From JAWPMT01 sp965242775 (GTDB taxonomy: Bacteria > Bacteroidota > Bacteroidia > Cytophagales > Cyclobacteriaceae): a stretch of DNA of 64,000 nt. Both the position numbers and the translations under genes were made by a program. Below the pieces are notes generated by a model. The model did no database searches, had not been told where the DNA came from, and saw nothing but the letters and a program-made list of their open reading frames with translations. The DNA lies in the NCBI GenBank assembly GCA_965242775.1, contig CBDETI010000005.1, positions 496,001 through 560,000 of the forward strand, written 5' to 3'. This document shows, in pieces, positions 8,021 through 16,226 of this stretch. The number at the start of each line of letters is the position of its first letter. The stretch's first letter is position 1.

Positions 8021-9118
8021 ATGTCTAAAAACAAAAAGATAATCAAATGGTCCCTGATTACTCTCACAGCAGTAATTGTTGGATTAGTGAGTTTTGGTGC
8101 CTGGTTTGTTAGCTTGATCCCTATAGAATCAAACGCGACTTTGACGCAGACCAAACCCGAACAAATCCCTTACTTAGCCACTGATGCTCCCAATTTCAGG
8201 GGCAAAATACTGACCGTAGTGACGAGCACTGCCTCCATCGGGGAAAGTGGAAAAACCACTGGATACGAGTTGACGGAGTTGTCAAGAGCTTATTATGTGT
8301 TCCAGGCGAATGGGTTTGAAGTGGATATCGCTAGCCCACTTGGCGGAAATCCTCCCCGAGTCATCGATGACGAGGATATGGGGTCATTTGATTACGCTTT
8401 TCTGAATGACGAAGTAGCCCAAAGGAAAGCCACCCAAACCATAAGTATAGACAATGTGAAGGCGGATGACTATGAAGCCATCTATTTTGTTGGTGGTAAG
8501 GGAGCTATGTTCGATTTCCCAGACAATAAGAAAATCCAGGCCCTGGTGGCTGATTATGACAAAAAGGAGAAAGTAATTGGGGCGGTTTGCCATGGGCCCG
8601 CCGCCCTGGTTGGAGCAAGAGGGCAAGATGGGGCTAGTTTACTAGCCAATCGCCGAATATGCAGTTTCACCAACGAAGAGGAGCTGTTTCTAATACCGGA
8701 GGCAGCCGAAATATTCCCTTTTTTGCTACAGGATAAACTATCGGAAGCTGGCGCAGAGTTCGTGCAGGGCGAAATGTACCTGGAAAATGTCGTAAAAGAC
8801 GGCAATATCATTACAGGTCAAAACCCTTGGTCTACTTGGAAACTCGCCGAAGAAATGATCCTCCGACTAGGTTATGAACCAAAACAACGACCACTAACCC
8901 CCGAGGAGATTACCATCAATGTGCTAATGGCCTACAAGGCCAATGGTTTTCAGGGGGGCAAAGCACGTATCGCGCAAGTCTACACCAATGACAAGGAAAG
9001 CATGTCCAAAACCCTGCTGGCTATGCATGGGATCGTGGCAGCCATGCAGTTTCGGATTGGTAAGTCCATCAATTTAATCAGGCTACTCTCCTACGCTGAT
9101 AAACTTGCGCCAAACTAA
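8021..9118 (+). CDS. Membrane-anchored DJ-1/PfpI family protein
   Basis: A 365-residue protein with one N-terminal membrane segment (residues about 10-30) and a DJ-1/PfpI (class I glutamine amidotransferase-like) domain at about 60-285. The nucleophile elbow is GAVCHGPAAL with C190 followed by H191, the usual Cys-His pair of Hsp31/PfpI proteins; an earlier GGKGAMFDFP loop also fits. A C-terminal extension of about 80 helical residues (ITINVLMAYKANGFQGGKAR onward) is longer than standard family members and unrecognised. Family roles include protein deglycation, chaperone and protease-like functions; none can be assigned here. Probably activated by the preceding AraC-type regulator. Confidence 0.85.
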   Translation: MSKNKKIIKWSLITLTAVIVGLVSFGAWFVSLIPIESNATLTQTKPEQIPYLATDAPNFRGKILTVVTSTASIGESGKTTGYELTELSRAYYVFQANGFEVDIASPLGGNPPRVIDDEDMGSFDYAFLNDEVAQRKATQTISIDNVKADDYEAIYFVGGKGAMFDFPDNKKIQALVADYDKKEKVIGAVCHGPAALVGARGQDGASLLANRRICSFTNEEELFLIPEAAEIFPFLLQDKLSEAGAEFVQGEMYLENVVKDGNIITGQNPWSTWKLAEEMILRLGYEPKQRPLTPEEITINVLMAYKANGFQGGKARIAQVYTNDKESMSKTLLAMHGIVAAMQFRIGKSINLIRLLSYADKLAPN

Positions 9119-9163
9119 ATATCCAGGAAGTATTGTTACAGCCCCGGGGGCCCATAATGGCAG

Positions 9164-9184
9164 AAGGCTAGCTAGGCTAGCCTT
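9164..9184. terminator. Perfect hairpin between convergent genes
   Basis: AAGGCTAGC and GCTAGCCTT pair over 9 bases with a TAG loop. The stem covers the stop codon of the cupin gene on the minus strand and lies 46 bases after the PfpI gene on plus, so it could end transcripts from both sides. No strong U-tract follows in either direction, which lowers confidence that it is an intrinsic terminator. Confidence 0.45.
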
Positions 9185-9476
9185 GTATTAGAAGAATGAT
9201 ACTTTCTTCTTGGGCAATGACCGCATGAGGCACCTTCACCGGAATTGCGTAGTGGTCATTCATTGAAAGCTCTAATGACTTATCTCCTTCTTGATATGAA
9301 ATGATACCGTGCAAAACCAACAATGTAGTCGGCCGATGGGCCACATGCTCCTTTAGCTTCATCCCCTGGCTGAAACCGATACAAATACCCTTGCAGTTGT
9401 TTGACTTATGAATGACTTTGACGACTGGATTCTTGGCCGTGGATAGTTCTTCGTAAATGGATTTGACAATGTTCAT
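9177..9476 (-). CDS. Small single-domain cupin
   Basis: A 99-residue cupin-fold protein. It shows the expected pattern of short beta strands with a HxxxxT-like start of motif 1 (KLKEHVAHRPTTLLVLHG), a turn EGDKSLELSMNDHYAIPVKVPHAV, and a final strand; VPHAV is the classic end of cupin motif 2. Metal ligands are incomplete (motif 1 lacks the usual HxH), so it may be a binding rather than catalytic cupin. It is last in the minus-strand group after the Crp/Fnr regulator, truncated haemoglobin and 4-TM protein. Confidence 0.75.
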   Translation of the reverse strand: MNIVKSIYEELSTAKNPVVKVIHKSNNCKGICIGFSQGMKLKEHVAHRPTTLLVLHGIISYQEGDKSLELSMNDHYAIPVKVPHAVIAQEESIILLIQG

Positions 9477-9577
9477 AGCTTTCTTTTAGATCTTGGATAT
9501 TGCTCTTGTATTCGTTGCATTTCAACCACCACCGGAATGGACGACTGGTAAATACCTGCACCGCCTTCTTTCCAGGC

Positions 9578-10024
9578 TTAGAGAAAGCTGTCATCTGACC
9601 TAGGATAAATAAAGGCGAAAGTGGTAATTCCAAGGAGGATCACTTTAACGATCTCCAATATTATATATAGCAGGTGCAGATTGCTTGGATCTGGTACTTG
9701 CCCGGAGATGATCAAATCAGCCCTGGCATCTAGTACAGGCAACAGATAAAAGGTTTGCACCATCAAAACAAATAAAAGCAAGGCGACTAAGACTTTGTCT
9801 CTGCGGTCGCTCCCGGCAACCAAGAAAGATATAATCGCCATTCCAAGTAGCACCCACTCGATTTTGTTGAGTGTCCCAAATACCAATTTACCGATCTCAA
9901 GCCCTATAGAAAGTGTAACAGAGGGCGCCTGAAATTTTAGAGGTGCCTCCATAAAGCTTATTCCGAGTATAAAGCCAATCCAGATCAATGTAGCGATATA
10001 ACGTAAGGGATAAGCTCTGTTCAT
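9578..10024 (-). CDS. Four-helix membrane protein, DUF4149-like
   Basis: A 148-residue integral membrane protein with four hydrophobic segments (YIATLIWIGFILGISF, VLLGMAIISFLVAGS, VLVALLLFVLMVQTFYLLPV, and IILEIVKVILLGITTFAFIY). The first loop, with MEAPLKF and a later GKLVFGTLNKIEW, resembles DUF4149/TMEM205-like proteins, though this is pattern recognition only. Its start overlaps the stop of the truncated haemoglobin gene by four bases (ATGA), so they are translationally coupled and probably function in the same response. Confidence 0.65.
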   Translation of the reverse strand: MNRAYPLRYIATLIWIGFILGISFMEAPLKFQAPSVTLSIGLEIGKLVFGTLNKIEWVLLGMAIISFLVAGSDRRDKVLVALLLFVLMVQTFYLLPVLDARADLIISGQVPDPSNLHLLYIILEIVKVILLGITTFAFIYPRSDDSFL

Positions 10025-10422
10025 TTGACAACACCTTTCTGCCGTGCCTGAAAAATCCTTATGAACATGATATGGGCCATGTTCCGCGCTCTTTCCTTCG
10101 CAAGCGTGGCATTTTTACCTTGAAACAGGCGATCAACCGTACTGAACCACAATTCCAGCCAATTGCCAAAGTGTGACTGCTGTATGGACTGGTCAAACCG
10201 AAGGTCTACATCCAAGTGTATCTTCAATGGATTTCCTTTGTAGGCTTTGACGAAGAAAAGGTTGGTCTCCCAGAAATCAGACAGTCGTTCAATGTGGCTT
10301 GGCCAGTCAGAAATGGTCTTATTGAAGAATGCTCCTATCTCCGGATGTTCCCGCACCTGTCCGTAAAAAGTCCGGACCAGGTTTTCAATATCCGCTCTTG
10401 ACGTTATGTCCTGTTTCGCCAT
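10021..10422 (-). CDS. Group III truncated haemoglobin
   Basis: A 133-residue haem-binding globin of the short 2/2 type. Visible: an N-terminal DIxSRxDIExLVxxFYxxV pattern, IGAFF, the WPSHIERLSDFWETNLF helix, and SHFGNWLELW carrying the likely proximal His (H84) with W92, then GKNATLAKERARNMA. This sequence pattern marks group III. These proteins bind O2 or NO and are thought to act in redox or nitrosative responses. The start MAKQDITSRAD was preferred to a Met five codons upstream because family members begin this way, and because an FNR-like box is then centred 41.5 bases upstream. It overlaps the next gene by four bases. Confidence 0.9.
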   Translation of the reverse strand: MAKQDITSRADIENLVRTFYGQVREHPEIGAFFNKTISDWPSHIERLSDFWETNLFFVKAYKGNPLKIHLDVDLRFDQSIQQSHFGNWLELWFSTVDRLFQGKNATLAKERARNMAHIMFIRIFQARQKGVVK

Positions 10423-10456
10423 ATGGCAAGAGTACAATCATTGGGCCTACTACTTT

Positions 10457-10470
10457 ATGATATAGATCAT
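10457..10470. promoter_or_regulatory. FNR/Crp-family box upstream of truncated haemoglobin
   Basis: ATGATATAGATCAT is a perfect inverted repeat with the TGAT-N4-ATCA core of the FNR/DNR consensus. It sits in the 43-58 base gap between the Crp/Fnr-type regulator gene and the globin gene. Its centre is 41.5 bases from the A of the preferred globin ATG, the class II activation distance if transcription starts at or near that base. The adjacent regulator is the natural candidate to bind it (inference). Confidence 0.5.
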
Positions 10471-10480
10471 CTTTTGAAAA

Positions 10481-11077
10481 TTATCTGAAAATCTTTCGCC
10501 CTTTCAGCTCGATTTCCTTTTGCTCCGCCAAAATCTTGACTGTGCGTATCACAGTTTCAACCCTAATACCTAACAAATCGGAAAGTTGCTGACGGGTCAG
10601 GTCAATGTGGAAAGGCCCATGGATCGTCCCATACTCTCCTTTCAGGTAATCTAGAAATGTTAAAATCCGATGCTGCGCATCATGACTCGAAATTTCTTTC
10701 ATGATCATTGCCTTGTACATCAGGCGCTTGGTGAGTGCAGAAGTGAATTTTAGGTGGATATCAGGGTGGTCACGCAGTAAGTCAAAGAGCTTCTCCTTTC
10801 GAAGCTTAAAAATAGTAGCATCGGAAATTGCTTTTGCCGATGCCGGGTAGACAGCATCGTGAAATAATGGCGGTTCTCCGAAACTCTGGTCTGTTTCGAA
10901 AATACCCTGGACAAATTCCTTACCCTCGGCACTGATGTTGATCATTTTAACCTTGCCAGTGACCAGCTGAAAATAAAAAAGAGCCAGCTCTCCTTCTTGA
11001 AACAAAAACGCCCCAGCCGGTAATCGGATTATGGCTGGATTGTACGCTTCTATAATGTCCTTCGGGATCACGCACAA
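10481..11077 (-). CDS. Crp/Fnr-family transcriptional regulator
   Basis: A 198-residue regulator with an N-terminal cyclic-nucleotide-binding-type beta barrel (LPAGAFLFQEGE, VTGKVKMINISAEGKEF, FGEPPLF) and a C-terminal winged helix (LTRQQLSDLLGIRVETVIRTVKIL). It lacks an N-terminal Cys cluster of the classical FNR type, so oxygen sensing through an iron-sulfur cluster is not indicated; DNR-like haem/NO sensing is possible. A stop codon lies directly upstream of the first codon, and no ATG is available before the barrel, so translation must begin at TTG or at a GTG two codons later. Placed upstream of the haemoglobin gene, it probably regulates it. Confidence 0.88.
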   Translation of the reverse strand: MCVIPKDIIEAYNPAIIRLPAGAFLFQEGELALFYFQLVTGKVKMINISAEGKEFVQGIFETDQSFGEPPLFHDAVYPASAKAISDATIFKLRKEKLFDLLRDHPDIHLKFTSALTKRLMYKAMIMKEISSHDAQHRILTFLDYLKGEYGTIHGPFHIDLTRQQLSDLLGIRVETVIRTVKILAEQKEIELKGRKIFR

Positions 11078-11234
11078 TTATACAAGTTCCGATACTATTT
11101 GCCTGGCATGTCAAGAAGAGTTTGGCAGCGATGCGGGTTGAAGCGCTAATAGCCTGACAGTTTTTTTATTGAAACTTGCGTCTTGCTCCCGTCAGATTCG
11201 TCTACCCTCTAACAAACTTTGCTAATATTAAGTC

Positions 11235-12164
11235 ATGAGTAAAATAGTCATAGTTGGCACAGGAGGTGTAGGTGGGTATTTCGGGGGCAAATTGGCCCAG
11301 GCAGGGCATGAGGTGACCTTTATCGCGCGGGGGCTCCATGCTGAAAAGATGAAATCTGAGGGATTAAGGGTGAAGAGCATAGCCGGGGATTTTCACTTAA
11401 CCAGTATATCCGTTGCAGAGAACATAGGAACGACAGGTACTTCTCCGGACCTGATTTTAGTTTGTGTAAAGGCATGGCAGGTGCGCGAGGTGGCTCCGGC
11501 AATTCAAGGAGTTCTTGCTTCCCACACTAAAGTACTGCCACTGCAAAATGGCGTCGTAGCAGCGAATGAGTTGGCGGAAGCAATTGACGAAAAACATATT
11601 ATCGGTGGCGTGTGCAGAATACTCTCCGAGATAGAATCTCCCGGCATCATCAGGCATTTCGGGGCCACTCCCGAAATCATTGTGGGTGAACTGTTTGGCG
11701 CCCCTGACAAAGGCAGCGAAGCGGTCGCGGACCTTTTCATGAAATCAGGTATTAGCAGCTTTGTATCTCAAGACATTCAGTCAGAGATATGGAAGAAATT
11801 CATGTTCATCTGCGTAGGAGGATTGATGGCCGTAGCTAAAACCACTTTTGGTCCGCTGCGGGATCTGCCAGAAACCCGGCAAATGATGATTTCCCTCATC
11901 ACTGAAATTTATAACCTGGCGGTGGCTAAAGGCGTCAAGTTAGAAAAGGATCTGCCGGAGAAAATCGTATCATTTATTGATACGTTGCCTCCAGACTCTG
12001 CTCCTTCGTTAGCCAGGGACATTTGGAATGGGAAACCCTCGGAAATCGATTATCAAAATGGCATGGTAGCCAAGCTCGCGAAGCATGAAAATACCTCCGC
12101 TCCTGTTAATCAATTTGTCCATTGGTCCTTGTTACCCCAAGAGAAACAAGCCAGGAAAACGTAA
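11235..12164 (+). CDS. panE: 2-dehydropantoate 2-reductase (ketopantoate reductase)
   Basis: A 309-residue NADPH-dependent reductase of the ApbA/PanE family, which reduces ketopantoate to pantoate in pantothenate and CoA synthesis. The N-terminal Rossmann motif is GTGGVGGYFGGKLAQAG at residues 7-23, followed by VTFIARG; LPLQNGV and the C-terminal helical domain starting EIWKKFMFICVGGLMAVAKT carry the conserved Lys and Asn region (ESRPSEIDYQNG-like: KPSEIDYQNGMV). Length is normal. Some paralogues in this family act on other 2-keto acids, and there is no pan operon around it, so the specific substrate is likely but not certain. Confidence 0.85.
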   Translation: MSKIVIVGTGGVGGYFGGKLAQAGHEVTFIARGLHAEKMKSEGLRVKSIAGDFHLTSISVAENIGTTGTSPDLILVCVKAWQVREVAPAIQGVLASHTKVLPLQNGVVAANELAEAIDEKHIIGGVCRILSEIESPGIIRHFGATPEIIVGELFGAPDKGSEAVADLFMKSGISSFVSQDIQSEIWKKFMFICVGGLMAVAKTTFGPLRDLPETRQMMISLITEIYNLAVAKGVKLEKDLPEKIVSFIDTLPPDSAPSLARDIWNGKPSEIDYQNGMVAKLAKHENTSAPVNQFVHWSLLPQEKQARKT

Positions 12165-12235
12165 GATAACTGCGCCACTTCCAGTGAAGTGCCCGTAGGT
12201 GAAAGTACTTATGCTGTTGTTATTTCATTGCGCCC

Positions 12236-12272
12236 ACGCCCACTCCTGATGAAAAAACTACGCCCACTCCTG
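12236..12272 (+). repeat. Tandem duplication across a start codon
   Basis: ACGCCCACTCCTG is present at 12236-12248 and again at 12260-12272, a unit of 24 bases. The ATG of the lipoprotein lies between them, so the second copy encodes the LRPLL part of the signal peptide while the first lies just before the start. It looks like a recent slippage duplication. Confidence 0.6.
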
Positions 12273-13340
12273 TGTTTGCTTTTGCTGGCATGCAGCAGCG
12301 ATGATGATCCGCAACTCTTTTTCGAACCGAGCGAATTCGACAGTAACGTACTCAACAAGCTGGCCGAATCCACTCCATTGGTAGCAACCTACTTCGAAGG
12401 ATATGACTTTCCGTTGACTCGTCCTTACTTTATTCTGATGGACCACACAGCCTCTGGAGAAACAACCGGATACATTGTGAATCCAGCCTTCGAAATACCT
12501 GCCTCGCAACGGGTAAATACTTCAGGCGAGATCGAGATATATCGATATGACGAGATAGTGGCGCAAGCCAAAGAAGACATGCAAGGAGGCCTGTTTGCGT
12601 TCAGTTATGTCATTAATGGTGTTTCGCATTTCCTGGCCAACTACACGGTTAAAGACGGGTTCTATTGGGAATACAAGGACAAAGACTTCAATGCGGTACC
12701 TGGTCTGGTGATCCACGAGATGATGCACATGTATCAATTTGAATCTTGGACCTTTCCGGGGACCAACACCCAAGGGGAATACCCGCTCTCAGAGGAGATC
12801 GTCACATGGCACCTCCTGCTTTACGATCTTATGTCAGCAGCCTATAAAGTCGAGGCTGAAGATTATGATAAATTTCTTGGCTACTACGTGGCAATCTGGG
12901 ACAGACTACTCTCGCTGGACAATACGGACGAGCAAGTAATGCTGAACCAGGGCCACGGGATAGAATTCATTGAAGGCCCAGCCAGATATGTGGAGCACTT
13001 CATCCTAAAAGATACATTTTATCCCTCCATCAACGATGACCCGACCCATGGCTGGCGAAATGCACTGGCCACTGCAACGGATGCTCCCACCTTGCAACAG
13101 GGCTTACTTCGGAGAGGTTTCTATCATCAGGGTGCCATTGCGATCCATATGTTGAAGACACGGGGTGTCAACGTGGAAGATCAACTGATTTCAGGCACCA
13201 CACCTTTCGAGACCGCCAGACAATACCTGAATATGTCATCCACTGATTTGGAAACAGCCTTGGCAGATGCCCAAGCACAGGTTAACTGGGATCAGTACCA
13301 AGAGGAAGCCGTTCGTATTTTCGAGATTATCGGGGAATAG
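12249..13340 (+). CDS. Lipoprotein with HExxH metallopeptidase motif
   Basis: A 363-residue lipoprotein I cannot place in a named family. The ATG chosen gives MKKLRPLLCLLLLACSSDDD, with lipobox LLAC and an acidic SSDDD tail resembling the surface-export signal of Bacteroidota lipoproteins. A zinc-protease-like HEMMH occupies residues 156-160 (VIHEMMHMYQFE), with YPLSEE at 178-183 supplying a possible third ligand at gluzincin-like distance. A further GPARYVEHF segment is conserved-looking. The role is probably a surface zinc peptidase, but catalysis is inferred from one motif. The frame stays open 20 codons upstream without a leader. Confidence 0.65.
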   Translation: MKKLRPLLCLLLLACSSDDDPQLFFEPSEFDSNVLNKLAESTPLVATYFEGYDFPLTRPYFILMDHTASGETTGYIVNPAFEIPASQRVNTSGEIEIYRYDEIVAQAKEDMQGGLFAFSYVINGVSHFLANYTVKDGFYWEYKDKDFNAVPGLVIHEMMHMYQFESWTFPGTNTQGEYPLSEEIVTWHLLLYDLMSAAYKVEAEDYDKFLGYYVAIWDRLLSLDNTDEQVMLNQGHGIEFIEGPARYVEHFILKDTFYPSINDDPTHGWRNALATATDAPTLQQGLLRRGFYHQGAIAIHMLKTRGVNVEDQLISGTTPFETARQYLNMSSTDLETALADAQAQVNWDQYQEEAVRIFEIIGE

Positions 13341-13394
13341 GTCAATAACCATCTTTCCCCCTGGTAACTACTTCCAGGCACGTGTACGCCGAGA

Positions 13395-15377
13395 TCAAAA
13401 ATTGAAAGCTAGCGAGAAAAGCAAGTTTCGACCCATTCCGGGTATACGAATACCAAAGGGAACGTAGGCCCTATCGGTCAGGTTGGTCACTTGTATGCCC
13501 AGGTCGACGTGCATGAAATTGTCGAAGTAGGTTATATCCAGCGAGAAGTCCCAAAGGCTATAGGCAGGCGTAGGAACTACCGCCCAAATCTGCCGACCTG
13601 TTGCTTCAGGAAGTCGCTGAAATGCAAAATTGTGGCTATAGGTGAGTGCTCCGTTTAATTTTATCCTTGGCGGTAGCAGGTAATTCAAGCTGATTCCCGA
13701 AGAGAGTTTTCCAGGTGGAATGCCAAATAATGGCGTTCCATTATCGAAAAGGCTCGCCGCCACAAGTTCATCCCCTTTTATCAAATTGATCTGCTGGATC
13801 AGGGAAATAGTACCGCTTCTTGGTAAGCGAAATACGCGCCACGTCGAGGAGAGATCCATACCAACCGTCCTGGCACTATTCACATTTTCGTAGCTAAAGA
13901 CCCCATCACTTACTGGAACCTCAGTAATTCTATTGGTGAATAATGCCGCCCAGGATGAAGCTGTCCAGTCAAACTTGCCAAATGAGCCTCGGATCAACCA
14001 ATCGAGCTGATAACTTGTCTCGGGTTTAATGCCGCTATTTCCTAAAAAAATCCCACGCCCTCCTGCCAGCTCCCCGGCGGTCTCTTGGTAACTGGGCCAT
14101 CGAAAATACCGTCCCAGGGTCCAGGAAGATAGGATTGTTTGTCTTGGTTGCCATTTAACAGTGAAAGAACCGGTAGGCATCAGACGAATCTGTTCCAGCC
14201 TTTCACCAATAGCACCCATATCCCCCCGGATTGCAACTTCCATATTCCAGGGGTTCTGGCGTTTAGTTTGAAGGTGATAAAATAGCCCGGTCCTAAGCTC
14301 CTTATGGGCCACATCCAGCGTGAACCTTTCCTCAATGTTTCTCACAAAGTCCCTGATCACGCGACCGTCATTTTGCTTGACAAACACCAAATCTACCCCT
14401 CCCTGGCCCTCCAGGTTTCCACCATGATGAAAGTTGACCTTGGTGCGATGACCAGCAGAAGTCTGTTTGTAGCTTCGAACCTCAGCCACATTGATCATTA
14501 AGAAATTAATGTCGTAACTATCCCGAAATTCATCATAAGAGCCGGTGCGGAACCAGAATTTCCCTTCGTGTTGTCTGGTAGCTCCCCACTTCAGACCTAG
14601 CTCCGACTGGTACGCAAAATTATTCTTAAGCGTTCGCAGCTCATTGGGGTTGTTTTGGAAGCCCTGCGGTCGCTCCCATTCGCCCCTAGATAAGAAATGA
14701 CCACTGGTAATACTCAGACGCGACACTGGATCAAAATAGACTCCCAGTGAAACGCTAGATTGCTTCATTGCAGAGTTCCCTGCCGTATCCCCACCAGCAA
14801 AGGAAATATTATCTCGCCTCCGATCTTTCAGGCGCATCACAAAACCTTGCTTCTTTGCCCTCAACCCATACCTTCCACCTACTGAAAAAGAATTACCATT
14901 GGTACCAAAAGAAGAGTAAACACTGCTGGATTCTGCCTGTCTCGGGTCTTTTGATTGCAGCTTTATCACTCCGCCACTAGCTCCACTACCTGAGAGCACA
15001 CGTCGCCCGCCATTTACTACGCCAACACTTTCTAAATCATCGGTATTGACATCCGTACCATAATAGCCATGGTTGTTTATCCCAAACAATGTGAGTCCAT
15101 CACGCTCAATCCTGAGGTTATTGGCGCTTTGTCCATGGTACACCAACGGATAGGCATTTTCCTGAATCCTGGTTACCCCTGGAATGTCATCAAGGACATC
15201 CCACAAACTCCGACCGGATTTGGAAGTAGTTGACTTTTCGGTCTGAACAAGGCTATCGGTAACAACAATTTCATCAAGAACAGTGACCCGCGTGGTATCA
15301 ACAGGCGACTGTGCCACCACGCTGAAAACGAAAAAAAGGCATCCGAACGGCAAACTGCACTTGAAAAAGTGCTTCAT
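13395..15377 (-). CDS. TonB-dependent outer-membrane receptor
   Basis: A 660-residue TonB-dependent receptor. It has a signal peptide (MKHFFKCSLPFGCLFFVFSV, cleavage after VVAQ), a TonB-box-like stretch near VTVLDEIVVTDSL, a plug domain (SLWDVLDDIPGVTRIQ, GLTLFGINNHG, SGSGASGGVIKLQSKDP at about 60-150), and a 22-strand barrel ending in aromatic LAFNF. Length fits haem or siderophore receptors. It lies two bases after the gene for the HmuY-like lipoprotein, pointing to haem uptake across the outer membrane, energised by TonB (inference by analogy with HmuR/HmuY). Confidence 0.88.
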   Translation of the reverse strand: MKHFFKCSLPFGCLFFVFSVVAQSPVDTTRVTVLDEIVVTDSLVQTEKSTTSKSGRSLWDVLDDIPGVTRIQENAYPLVYHGQSANNLRIERDGLTLFGINNHGYYGTDVNTDDLESVGVVNGGRRVLSGSGASGGVIKLQSKDPRQAESSSVYSSFGTNGNSFSVGGRYGLRAKKQGFVMRLKDRRRDNISFAGGDTAGNSAMKQSSVSLGVYFDPVSRLSITSGHFLSRGEWERPQGFQNNPNELRTLKNNFAYQSELGLKWGATRQHEGKFWFRTGSYDEFRDSYDINFLMINVAEVRSYKQTSAGHRTKVNFHHGGNLEGQGGVDLVFVKQNDGRVIRDFVRNIEERFTLDVAHKELRTGLFYHLQTKRQNPWNMEVAIRGDMGAIGERLEQIRLMPTGSFTVKWQPRQTILSSWTLGRYFRWPSYQETAGELAGGRGIFLGNSGIKPETSYQLDWLIRGSFGKFDWTASSWAALFTNRITEVPVSDGVFSYENVNSARTVGMDLSSTWRVFRLPRSGTISLIQQINLIKGDELVAASLFDNGTPLFGIPPGKLSSGISLNYLLPPRIKLNGALTYSHNFAFQRLPEATGRQIWAVVPTPAYSLWDFSLDITYFDNFMHVDLGIQVTNLTDRAYVPFGIRIPGMGRNLLFSLAFNF

Positions 15378-15379
15378 GG

Positions 15380-16018
15380 CTATCTAAGTCTTGCCCATCG
15401 TACCTTGGCCACGCCACCACCTTCCCGGGTTATGTGCTGGAACTTGTACAGGTCACCTTCTCGACTTTTGACCAGGAACACCGGCTGCTCGGCCTCTTCC
15501 AACCTTACCACCAAGTCCCCAATTACCAGTTTTTCATATTCGCTCTCCAGCTTTACAATATCCGGCTTACCTGTGTCATCAACATCCACTGCCGGGTCGA
15601 ACGCAAAAACTCCATCCGGTGCCAATGCAGCTATCATCTCATCCGTGACAATTTCAAAAGATTCAAAACCGGATGCACCTAAGCCAATGCCACTCACATC
15701 CGAAACATTAACCGCTTCCGCAGCTCCTGAACTAGACTCATCACCCGAAAGAAATATGGCAGGCCTTCCCCCATCTGACGTTTTGTAGGCCAGGATTTTC
15801 AAATCATACTGGAAGCCCATAGCCGTGTCCAACTGAGCGATTCCTCCAATCCCGTTAAAGTCCAGATCAAGTCCACCTCCTGCGGGAAAACTCTGTGGGT
15901 TCGTTTGGATCGAACCTTCGTACACAGCCGTATCGATTACGGGTGCGTCATCCTCACTCGAGCAGGCAATGATGCCCAGATAGAATACGTACAAATAGCT
16001 TGTTCTTAGTCTCTTCAT
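15380..16018 (-). CDS. HmuY-like lipoprotein, probable haem-binding partner of the receptor
   Basis: A 212-residue lipoprotein. The start MKRLRTSYLYVFYLGIIAC gives a clear lipobox (IIAC) followed by SSEDD, an acidic surface-export-like tail; upstream Met codons (up to 33 codons earlier) give no leader. The protein has alternating beta segments and closes with VFLVKSREGDLYKFQHI then KVRWARL, which resembles the end of HmuY-family proteins (a strand reading DGKYYKLQF). HmuY captures haem at the cell surface and hands it to HmuR. The adjacent TonB receptor supports this. Family assignment is from short motifs, so moderate. Confidence 0.55.
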   Translation of the reverse strand: MKRLRTSYLYVFYLGIIACSSEDDAPVIDTAVYEGSIQTNPQSFPAGGGLDLDFNGIGGIAQLDTAMGFQYDLKILAYKTSDGGRPAIFLSGDESSSGAAEAVNVSDVSGIGLGASGFESFEIVTDEMIAALAPDGVFAFDPAVDVDDTGKPDIVKLESEYEKLVIGDLVVRLEEAEQPVFLVKSREGDLYKFQHITREGGGVAKVRWARLR

Positions 16019-16082
16019 TTGCAGAAATAGGTTATAGAAAAAATTGGTAACCAAGTGGAATATATTCAATCTTTGGTCTTTT

Positions 16083-16100
16083 TTCATATGACGGTATGAA
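16083..16100. promoter_or_regulatory. Inverted repeat upstream of the HmuY-like/TonB operon
   Basis: TTCATA and TATGAA form a perfect 6-base inverted repeat around a 6-base spacer, 65 bases before the HmuY-like start codon. It could be a repressor site for the putative haem operon, but it does not match a canonical Fur box and short AT-rich repeats arise by chance. Confidence 0.25.
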
Positions 16101-16226
16101 TATTTAGTTAGCGTCACAGCGGCGGTAAATTTCTTAGAATTAACTTCTACATTGTGAACCGCGATTTCAAACTCTGAAAATTCTGCTAAATAGCATGCTG
16201 ATCATCACGTGATTAGACAATTTCAA

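Noticed and set aside
15369..15788. 139-codon open frame opposite the HmuY-like gene
   Set aside because: Low-complexity Ser/Thr/Ala/Pro-rich antisense frame; the minus-strand lipoprotein has a clear leader and family-like end.
16204..16213. ATCACGTGAT palindrome near the lipoprotein start
   Set aside because: Ten-base palindrome with no second copy and no nearby promoter elements; expected by chance.
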